Source: Tanypteryx hageni
Taxonomy: Eukaryota > Arthropoda > Insecta > Odonata > Petaluridae
Length of the DNA stretch: 64,000 bases
Reading direction: 5' to 3'
Assembly: GCA_028673005.1 (NCBI GenBank)
Contig: CM054118.1
Coordinates: forward strand, 62,739,401-62,803,400
Shown: one piece after another, positions 57,501 to 64,000 of the stretch
How the letters are laid out: every line of letters begins with the position of its first letter
Position numbering within the stretch: the stretch's first letter is position 1
Notes under the pieces: generated by a model
Told to the model about the DNA's origin: nothing
The model's database searches: none
Seen by the model: the letters and a program-made list of their open reading frames with translations, nothing else
Program-made: the position numbers and the translations under genes

Positions 57501-58330
57501 ATTTTTCTATGTTCGAAGTGAATTACAACTTTAAAGTTTGATTTTCTTGAAATTGGCTACTCCTTCAATAAAAATGTACTGAACAAAACATATGCTATTT
57601 CACTAGTTCTACAAGTTTGTTTGAAGACTTTTTGTTATAAGTGATAATTCAAGAGATACAAAGAAAAGTTAATTATTTGTCACCAGTAATGTGGCACTCC
57701 CGATTAGGTTACGTAAATGATTTATATCATTTTCTTAGCCATTATGTCCTAAATACCAAGTTCCATGAACATCTGCCCAGTTTTGTATATGAAATATGCG
57801 GGCAGACAGACATGACCTGACCATAAGACGTTCTTTGTTTACTTATTGTAAAGAACGCCTAAAAAAACCACCATGAAAAAGATAGACATTTAAAATCCAT
57901 ACTTGCTATCAAAACAATAAAATTGCAACCATACTCATTAAAGAAAAATACATACATATGACAAAGTTGGTTTATTATGATGTCACTGTCACCAAGAAGT
58001 TCAACATCAAAATTTAAGTGATGCAATTGCTCACGGTTGATCAAAATTTGTGGTACATTAGGTGGAATTGAACCTAAAAAGGAATGAAAAATTGTTATTC
58101 AAACATGCTCAACTTAAGTATGATCTACATCATGATTAAATATTACCTCAATTACATCAAAGCATACTCACTTGGAATAAGTGCTACAGGCCTAACTTTC
58201 AGAGACGAACCGATAACTATAAGGAGGTCACACTGCTCTTTGTCCCTTGCCATAGCATGGTGAAAAGCTTCGGGAAGGCCTTCCCCAAAAAACACTATGT
58301 CTGGTTTCATAACACCCTGAGCTGCCAAAT
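45350..58330 (-). CDS. Sirt1: Sirt1 NAD-dependent deacetylase, C-terminal part, five exons
   Basis: Nuclear sirtuin that removes acetyl groups from histones and transcription regulators using NAD. Exons 58172-58330, 57956-58073, 49696-49886, 47753-48001 and 45350-45546 join in phase into about 305 codons ending in TGA at 45350-45352. The first two give the end of the Rossmann catalytic core: [49 protein letters not shown] and [17 protein letters not shown], almost as in human SIRT1. The remainder is a disordered C-terminal region with a basic KKRRRK tract and an ESA-like segment ([16 protein letters not shown], then [19 protein letters not shown]), followed by an acidic tail. The zinc-binding and NAD-binding N-terminal exons lie beyond the right edge. 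Confidence 0.95.
45826..45900. mobile_element. One end of a pogo/Tigger-type element
   Basis: CAGTAAAACCTCACATAGCA after TA (45824-45825) resembles the CAGTAAAACCTCGATTAT end at 48320. No partner end was found. The CENP-B-like fragment at 46745 may belong to it. Confidence 0.4.
45947..46303. repeat. 208 bp tandem duplication with hAT-like end
   Basis: The phrase AAAGG..TC.CAATGTAATT.GTGCATTTACC begins at 45947 and 46155. Both units contain GCGGTTCTCA.CTTGGGG and GGCTAAAAAG-like text. The right edge GGTCGGGAACCACTG resembles a hAT end. In the last Sirt1 intron. Confidence 0.65.
46745..46990 (-). pseudogene. CENP-B-type HTH fragment of a pogo/Tigger transposase
   Basis: The frame contains [19 protein letters not shown] and [12 protein letters not shown], then [10 protein letters not shown]. 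This is the N-terminal helix-turn-helix (KRK.LTLEEK.EIIK...G.S....A..F....STV..IIK) of Tigger/CENP-B proteins. The upstream and catalytic parts are missing. Located in the last Sirt1 intron. Confidence 0.72.
47178..47360. repeat. Imperfect 105 bp duplication
   Basis: ATCACGAGGACAGAAGTGAC..AATG at about 47179 recurs as ATCACCAGGACGAAAGAATG at about 47284. Both continue to ATGAGCAGAACA. Confidence 0.5.
47753..48001 (-). CDS. Sirt1: Sirt1 exon: disordered region and start of ESA segment
   Basis: Encodes a Ser/Glu/Gly-rich stretch ([22 protein letters not shown]) and ends [16 protein letters not shown]. The last part aligns with the human SIRT1 phrase KCWP.RVAKEQISRRL that opens the ESA segment. 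The acceptor is AATTTAG|AT and the donor CAAG|GTAAAT. Confidence 0.88.
48320..48895. mobile_element. Pogo/Tigger MITE, 576 bp
   Basis: Inverted ends CAGTAAAACCTCGATTATCT and, reversed, CAGTAAAACCTCGATTATCC, with TA at 48318-48319 and 48896-48897. The next inner phrase AAAAGTCGGATAA/GTCAGATAAA is also symmetrical. Interior has three short copies of GATCTCCTGCATGAA-like text (48712-48790). Non-coding, in a Sirt1 intron. Confidence 0.92.
48924..49560. mobile_element. MITE with TA duplication, 637 bp
   Basis: Ends CCATATTTACTCATGTACCA and, reversed, CAGTATTTACTTGTGTACTG, between TA at 48922-48923 and 49561-49562. It starts only 28 bp after the previous MITE. Ends are of the same broad type as those at 24106 and 43027. 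Confidence 0.72.
49696..49886 (-). CDS. Sirt1: Sirt1 exon: linker with basic tract
   Basis: Encodes [20 protein letters not shown], then [11 protein letters not shown] and a Ser/Glu-rich stretch. PKKRRRK is a probable nuclear localisation signal. Joins the core as NQLCHM|LGEGW. The acceptor is TTCTCAG|G and the donor GAAAG|GTTTGT. Confidence 0.9.
50238..50924 (-). mobile_element. PIF-Harbinger-like element with MADF fragment
   Basis: Left GCATTCACACAGG..GAGAAAGTGGTTGTGAT and, reversed, right GCGTTTACACAGG..GTGAAAGCGGTCGTGAT form an inverted repeat of about 40 bp. TAA precedes the left end and TTA follows the right. The minus strand between them encodes pieces of a MADF domain, as in the Myb/SANT-like second protein of Harbinger elements. 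Confidence 0.6.
50398..50760 (-). pseudogene. MADF-domain fragment, frameshifted
   Basis: [14 protein letters not shown] in one frame, then [19 protein letters not shown] and [34 protein letters not shown] in the next. The order (hydrophobic helix, LWD...YKN...R..A...I, K.K.L...Y..E) is that of MADF DNA-binding domains. One frameshift near 50650. A start codon cannot be assigned. Confidence 0.65.
52598..52967. mobile_element. PIF-Harbinger MITE nested in the hAT element
   Basis: Inverted ends GGCCACGGTCAGGTTTG and, reversed, GGCTGCGGTCAGATTTG with exact TAA duplications at 52595-52597 and 52968-52970. 370 bp. GAATTCGGCC..ATT phrases recur inside. Confidence 0.85.
54041..55282 (+). pseudogene. 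hAT transposase remnant (BED finger, core start, dimerisation end)
   Basis: Pieces in order: a basic start (54041-54229); a BED-type zinc finger in another frame (ICKIC.EA near 54238-54270, then [12 protein letters not shown] near 54315-54345); [19 protein letters not shown] and [13 protein letters not shown] (54347-54655); [20 protein letters not shown] (first catalytic Asp region) and [12 protein letters not shown] (54662-54886); then, after a deletion of most of the catalytic core, [18 protein letters not shown] and [10 protein letters not shown] (about 55030-55282), the hAT dimerisation end. Family resemblance is to the KIAA1586/ZNF862-type hAT group. At least three frame breaks and one large internal deletion. 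Confidence 0.82.
56540..56755. repeat. Dispersed repeat, copy B
   Basis: Matches 9475-9660 through CCAATCTTTCGATACTATTT, TATTTCTCATAA, GCCTTTGAAATC and CATTTATGGAGTATACTTTT. Confidence 0.6.
57956..58073 (-). CDS. Sirt1: Sirt1 exon: end of catalytic core
   Basis: Encodes [16 protein letters not shown], then [22 protein letters not shown] is the conserved adenine-side loop. The acceptor is TTTTTAG|GTT and the donor CATAT|GTATGT. The next intron (49887-57955) is 8.07 kb. Confidence 0.96.
58172..58330 (-). CDS. Sirt1: Sirt1 exon: catalytic core, NAD-site strand
   Basis: Encodes [20 protein letters not shown] through [25 protein letters not shown] is the conserved NAD-contacting loop of class I sirtuins. 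The acceptor is TCTTCCAG|AT and the donor CCAA|GTGAGT. Confidence 0.96.
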
Positions 58331-60100
58331 CTGGAAGAAACAATTCACGACCATTTATTTTTATTGCCTAGTTTCACTATATACCTTTAACATAGTAGAA
58401 TATAAGTTGTAAAGATAGTTTATATTAGATGAGAATACTTCTTATACACTTCATTCTTATCCATACCTTCTAAAAGTGTCAGCACCTAGCAAGTGAACTG
58501 CTAATAGAAATGACTAAGCAATGACTAACAGAATGCAGGTTCAGATATACTGTGGATCTTCCTTTTTCTCCCTACATTGAACTTGAAAAAAACTCTACCA
58601 TACAGGCCATAGATAGATCTCAGAATTAATTTTTGTATTATGTCGACAATATCAAACCAAGAAGATTAAATTAAAGGAAAATTAAAAGGTGTATATACAT
58701 TCTATATAGGGTCAAAGGGGCCATGTCCTTGGTAAAATCGCATGTATAACACAGGTCACTACACCCTAGGCTCCAGAAATACACAGGCCAGGGGAGAGTT
58801 AAACAAAAAAGTTGGCAAGTAGGTTTTATCTGAATATTTTGAGTCCTGAATTCACTTACCCTGAAATATGCAGTATAACCTGGGAGCAGTGTACATACAT
58901 TCTACCATGCAATTTATCTGTTTGCCAGATGACAGGGACCACAATGCAACAAGTTATTTCTGACATGGCTTACTTACTGGCTTGATTATCCTAATGTGGT
59001 TACTAATTCATTAATTCTGTAGTAGCAAATAAACAAAATAGCAATGTTTAAGGCTAAATACATCTACTTGACTCTTGATACATTTTTAATTAGAAAACAA
59101 ATATTTAAGGTAAACTTTTTTCCTTAAGTCAAAAATTTGCTAATGAACATATTTAAACCAAATACAGCAAGATTTTTTTCTTTAAGACTAAGAAATACTA
59201 TTCCTTCTTTAAAAATTATTAAATTCATTGATCGTAAGGGAGTTTCCTGGCTAATCACATCATTATTGCCAATTTAATTCTCATAAGAGGAACCAACTGT
59301 ACAGTATTTCAGCTTCAACTACATACAGGCAGCATTCACTTAATGTACAAATTACATTCTTGAAAATGCATATGTTAAGTGGATGTACATTAAGTGGCTG
59401 GCTATTTACCATATAAACATGTTATAAATAGAGATGCATACCTATACAATTCATGAATTTTCTTACACAAAATTTTACTTGAAAATTACACCACTGCACT
59501 TATGGAGTAACAAACATTACATTTAAGCATGTAAACAATAAATTAATGCAGAGAAACATAAATATGAATGAATACTCCTTAAAAAATAATTACTTGTATG
59601 AAATCATTCTTTCCACTTGCTTGATGTAGTCTATGAGTTGTCATAGGGGAGATGAATAATTATTGGAAGGAGGAATGGGGGCTGATATCAGAAAATTGTG
59701 AGAGATTTAGCTGGAGATTCAAAAGACTTGAGAGTTGATTTTGTTGGTGATTGGGGAGTTGTTTGTGGAGTTGGTGTTTTTGGACATTTAACATACACTA
59801 TGACTAAAAATTTTATTTAAATGGTTTAAATATACAAGAATAAGCAAAATCCAAGTCAAGATGGCTGACTGTACTTTGTTCAGCAACAGCATACATGTGG
59901 TGACTTTCCAGACAATAAAAGCCTGCCTAAGTACGATGTACATATCAGTGGTCAGTAGTTACATACAATATTATTATACAACATATCAGTGGCTGTACAT
60001 TAACCTGATGCGGAATGTAATCTAAAACTAAAGATATTAATACATTTTTAAATTATTTAAAGCATTCAATAAAATTTATAAAAAAATATAAAAATCAGAT
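58331..60100. other. Sirt1 upstream intron, no exon recognised
   Basis: AT-rich. A possible diverged MITE spans about 59335-60020: ACTTAATGTACAAATTACAT and, reversed, GATTACATTCCGCATCAGGT share a few short blocks. The zinc-finger exon of Sirt1 was searched for by its ECHGSFA-type motif and not found. Confidence 0.3.
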
Positions 60101-60109
60101 AAATAAATA

Positions 60110-61046
60110 CACCCAATGCTCGACTAACATGAATTCTACCAACACGATTTCAGTTTAACATGATATTTAAAGTAGGGATGTTTTTCGACTAACACGACTG
60201 GTCTTTCGGTTTAACATGATTTCTCAATGACTTCTCTGTGATAGTGAAAAATGTCTAGAAAGTGGAAACGGAAACATACTTTAGCCCTGCTCTTCATTAA
60301 TTGTGGATGACAATGAACCCACTATCATAACATGATCCACAGGATGAATCTGACAATTTCTATAAGTCTGATGCAGAAGGTGAGGGATTTCATGGTTTTT
60401 AAACTGCAATGTAGAAAAATACCATTCTTGAAAATTTTAAAAATTTCCTTTCACCATTTTTGTAATTTTCTATAAACCATATGTTGTTATCTTGTTAAAA
60501 ATTATTTCATGTATTAAAACAAATACGTTTAATTCTTAGTTATTTGTTGTATAAAATTATCATTTTACAAATCTGCTAAATAAATGGTGAACAGTTGATT
60601 CAAAATGGTGGTCATCCACACCAAAAAATATGCAGGAGTTTATAGTTCACATTTTATTGGAGGTGGGAGTAAGAAACCAAGAAAAGTTATATCACTAGAG
60701 CAAAAACTAGATTTAATTAAGAGCTATGAGAACAATGAACAAACATGTTATTGTTCGTCATACACGTCCTAACAAAGCAATGCTACAAACTGTCTGCATT
60801 ATCATTTCTCTTCTATAAAAATGAGTTACATGTATGAAATATACATAAACAAATAAAAAGTATTAACCCAAGTACAGTCATAATAAAGGAATAAAATTAA
60901 TAATATGTCAATTGGGTTAGGATGATGGAACGTATTCCCCTCTATTTACATTATTTCTTATGAGAAATTCGTGCCTGACTAACACAATTTCACCTTACAT
61001 GAAATTTTTTAAGAATGCATCTATCGTGTTAGTCGGGGACTGGGTG
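60110..61046 (+). mobile_element. Pogo/Tigger element, 937 bp, with CENP-B HTH fragment
   Basis: Ends CACCCAATGCTCGACTAACA and, reversed, CACCCAGTCCCCGACTAACA with TA at 60108-60109 and 61047-61048. Further CGACTAACACGA copies inside the left end. The plus strand at 60670-60770 encodes the start of a CENP-B-type HTH. Non-autonomous, in a Sirt1 intron. Confidence 0.85.
60665..60772 (+). pseudogene. Tigger transposase HTH fragment
   Basis: SKKPRKVISLEQKLDLIKSY then ENNEQ before the frame degrades. Matches KRKRK.LTLEEKL.IIK..E of Tigger/CENP-B N-termini. About 30 codons remain. Confidence 0.7.
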
Positions 61047-61049
61047 TAC

Positions 61050-62780
61050 TATAAAATATACCATGACATTTTGTTGCACATAAACACTAACTTAGGATGA
61101 ACAAAAAATAACAAAAACTGCTGAACATCAATACAGGAGAATGTTGAAAAGGGAAATGCACCAATGTAAGCTGTACTTCAGTTAAATCTCTCTTGGTCAA
61201 TTGAAATACAACCAATGGAATAAAAAGTAGTGTATTTTTTCCTTTAATACTCTCTCTAATCATATATTACTTCCTTGTTGATCTAACTAAGCTTCAATAA
61301 AGAACTGCACCTTCTTCTCTGCTTACACCATAATTGCAGCGAGCAAACTCGTAAAATTATCTAATACTGCCATGTTTTCTCAAACAAAATGGTGATTCTC
61401 CTTCATGGATTCATCTGCCACAAAACTTCAGTTGAGACTACAGATCCACTCAACCCATTCCACTGTTTCATCTCGACCAGACAAGGGACGCAGGATACTA
61501 AGAAGATTAAGATTGGCAAGCAAACGAACCAAGGTGGTAAAAAACTCCCCAAAACTTCAATGCAATCCTGGAAGTATTCAAAACAATCATTTAGGATGAA
61601 AATAATATAAAATAAACTGTGAATTTCTTAACTAATGCTATTTTTCCACTTACATCCTAGCTTTAAGAGCCCAACCACAATAGTCCAGGTTTTCTAGCCA
61701 CCAGATGAAAGTTAAGTATGTAGTTTGGCAATGAAATCCTACTATGAAACTCTTGTAAATTTACAGGGCTACCAGAAAATCTGTAATATACTATAGTAGA
61801 TTTGTCCAGTTACAATAATTTTAACTTACAAAAATTACCTGTAAAACGAACTCTTTTTGAAAGCACAGCCAATTTAAACTAAATGCTGTCGAGTATGTGT
61901 TCAGTAGCCTGATACTCTTGAGATTTGGAGCTTCAAATCCATAAGTTTTGGTAGGAACATAGCCTTATAAGTGAACTAAAATCCCTATCACAAAAAATTC
62001 TCCTTCAGTTTGTAGATTTCTTGGACAACTTGACTGGTTTCTCCTCCTGTTAGCAATGGGCCTCCATTTACAAATGCCTGATATGATGCAGCTACAAAGG
62101 CACAACCTAGATTAATTCACAGTTTGAATACAATCAATTATCTAAGCCAAGAACTGTCTCCAACTTCCATTGATCAATTATCCCATTGGGGATAATAAGA
62201 ATGAGGCAAAAGAATGAAATTCTGGTAAATTAGACAAATAACCACTGATTGGCAGAAACATCACATGCTGAAAACATACTCGAGACAACTTGGGGCTGAA
62301 CATAAATGAATTCACATCCATTTCACATCTCAGATTTGCAAGAAAATTTTAAAATACTACCAATGAGATGAATGACGATAGTTTCAATTTTTCATTTTCT
62401 GATAGAAAGTTCTATGCAATAACCTTGGTTTGGATAAAATAATAGACAAAAAAAATCTTTTAATGCCAAATATGCCCCAATAACGTGGCTCAAGATATTA
62501 ATTCATAAATCAACTTTTAAGATCTTTTCATTTTATGGTAGTCCCTGGCCAACCATGGTTTGAGTGTCCACAGTTAAAATTATACCTGGTTTTGCCAACT
62601 GCTGTATCCAGTCTTGAGTAGTTATGGTTCTCTGAGTGCCCATGTCAAGCTGGTTAATTTTACTAATACTTATTTACTCCTTCACTGCAAAATCTATTAC
62701 AGAAGCATTTCCAAAAAATTGACAATTCTCCAGGAAATAATCAAATTCTTCTGATTGGGTAAATTTTGTTTTTTCTTATT
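61050..62780. other. No gene recognised
   Basis: AT-rich, probably Sirt1 intron. A short minus frame near 62580-62645 (TITTQDWIQQLAK) is bounded by possible splice sites, but I could not tie it to any gene. Confidence 0.3.
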
Positions 62781-62781
62781 T

Positions 62782-62783
<2 letters not shown>

Positions 62784-62850
<67 letters not shown>
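62784..62850. repeat. (TA)n microsatellite, left
   Basis: About 65 bp of uninterrupted TA repeats directly left of the Penelope-like fragment. Confidence 0.97.
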
Positions 62851-62853
<3 letters not shown>

Positions 62854-63441
62854 CTAAAGGAAAAGAAAAGGTAGTGATGAGGGTGGCAACAAGGTGTTGA
62901 GGGAAGCCCAGCGGACACTTACCAAGTTGAGGACCAAGCTGGTAGGCTGCTGGGGGCGTCGAAGAGACACGTAAAACACACGAACACAAAAACACACGCA
63001 AGCTTATCGGGCCTATGCCCTTCTTCAGCGAAAGAGTAACGTAAAGTGACACACTGGGCGGGGAATGACAGGGTGATGTGGGAAGGTTGATGATTGGAGG
63101 AGGTGGGGAGTAGGAGGGGTGGATAGCCAATAAAGAGGAAGTGTGGTAAGGGAAAGTGCGAATAACTACCAAGTAACAAGGAGACATTGTAAGGGGGCTA
63201 ATAGGGTTAGCGGAGGTTGAGGCCAGGCGGAGAGAAAGAGTCGAGAAGATGGATATGTGCTAGTTCCCAGTGTCGGAGAAGGGGGGCAGGAGTGTCATAG
63301 GGTAAAGCGCGAATAATCCTAACATTGTAGCAACTATTGAAGGGGACATTGTGGGTATTAGCATGTAATGCAACTGGGAGGGGGCGTCTGAGAGAAACGC
63401 TATTCCGGTGACCGTTCATTCGGATGTTTAACGGATTGCTG

Positions 63442-63446
<5 letters not shown>
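62851..63446 (-). mobile_element. Penelope-like element 3' fragment
   Basis: The minus strand encodes a C-terminal fragment typical of Penelope-like GIY-YIG endonuclease domains: RMNGHRNSVSLRRPLPVALH, then IIRALPYD, then HWELAHIHLLDSFSPPGLNL and a stop (63207-63446). After it comes a 3' region with GAAGAAGGGCATAGGCCCGA. Reverse transcriptase absent. Both edges run straight into (TA)n tracts, so it probably inserted into a TA microsatellite or was cut by it. Confidence 0.72.

Positions 63447-63485
<39 letters not shown>
63444..63485. repeat. (TA)n microsatellite, right
   Basis: About 40 bp of TA repeats on the other side of the Penelope-like fragment. Confidence 0.97.
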
Positions 63486-63489
<4 letters not shown>

Positions 63490-63493
<4 letters not shown>

Positions 63494-64000
63494 TATTTCA
63501 CAATGCATCCAAAAATGTTCAAAATTTAGATTTTAGAATAATTTATAATTGTTTAAATATTGATTATATTGCAAAATCATAACAATGTTAATAATTTTAC
63601 AACTCACTATTTTAGCAATAAAAGTTTAAATAGCTATTTGACATATTAAATGTACTAAAATTTAGATCAATATGAGCTAAATTAAATAATGAGTTAAAAT
63701 ATTCTAAAAGTAATAATAATACTATTATGAAAAACAGCCATTTTCAGTGATTTTGTACACATCTATTTTATGAAATATCTTGCAAATATAAGTAATATTT
63801 AATTTTACATATTAATTAAACTTAAGTCATGTGTAGTAATTCCACAAATTATGATTTTGGTTGGCATTTGCAGTATAGCTTGTACTTTAGTGGTGCACTT
63901 CAAAACATGGGACAACACATGGGTGGAAGTATGTTTGTTTTCTAATCGCCTATACTTCATCTGATGATCTCATTTTTCTGTGATTACAAAAATTTTTTGA
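63490..64000. other. No gene recognised
   Basis: AT-rich right edge, presumably still Sirt1 intron or 5' flank. Confidence 0.3.

Noticed and set aside
62580..62645. Exon-like minus frame TITTQDWIQQLAK with possible AG and GT borders
   Set aside because: Considered as an upstream Sirt1 exon, but it does not match any Sirt1 segment I know. The borders are weak.
63207..63488. 93-codon frame starting with a run of Ile-Tyr
   Set aside because: The start is only the (TA)n tract read as Tyr-Ile. Only the part from about 63446 down is element coding sequence.
1..64000. CRISPR arrays, operons, phage or plasmid features
   Set aside because: The tandem repeats have long, unequal units without unique spacers of constant size, and all genes are spliced eukaryotic genes.

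Overview
The window is arthropod nuclear DNA, most likely from an insect; I cannot name the species. Evidence: three spliced genes with GT-AG introns of up to about 8 kb, all on the minus strand and all most similar to animal families. The AT-rich spaces between exons are packed with eukaryotic transposon debris: hAT, Tc1/mariner-pogo, PIF-Harbinger, piggyBac-like, LINE, Penelope and a tRNA-derived SINE. There are no bacterial operons, phages or CRISPR arrays.

Layout. (1) 460-6110: five consecutive internal exons of an ABCC (MRP4-like) transporter covering the N-terminal linker and first half of membrane domain 1; its start and 3' part are not seen. A tandem foldback repeat (2710-4680) fills one intron. 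(2) 6.1-21.6 kb: no gene recognised, but repeat-rich: a LINE-like tail, a five-copy 126-147 bp tandem array, a pogo-type MITE, a 284 bp tandem repeat, a CT-rich minisatellite, foldback elements, and an 1103 bp terminal-inverted-repeat element enclosing an RNase H-like reading frame (18842-19944). (3) 21818-32427: a complete eight-exon gene for a secreted carboxypeptidase M/E-like enzyme of 488 residues. All splice phases close exactly. Its introns carry a pogo/Brinker-type element, a LINE RNase H remnant, and a mariner-like remnant with a SINE inside it. (4) 32.4-40.8 kb: intergenic, with four hAT-type MITEs or MITE pieces, a composite pogo element and a LINE reverse-transcriptase tail. (5) 45350-58330: the last five coding exons of a Sirt1 deacetylase, from the end of the catalytic core to the C-terminal ESA-like region. 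The gene continues past the right edge. An 8 kb intron contains a 4.5 kb hAT element with a decayed transposase, itself carrying a Harbinger MITE. A long, repeat-poor 3' flank (about 40.88-45.35 kb) is probably 3' UTR. (6) 58.3-64 kb: probably an upstream Sirt1 intron, with a CENP-B-type pogo element and a Penelope tail set between two (TA)n tracts.

The three host genes are not functionally linked as far as I can tell: a membrane efflux pump, a secretory-pathway peptide-trimming enzyme and a nuclear NAD-dependent deacetylase. The least explained structure is the element at 18842-19944, a DNA-transposon-like shell with TTA duplications around a retroelement-type RNase H fragment.
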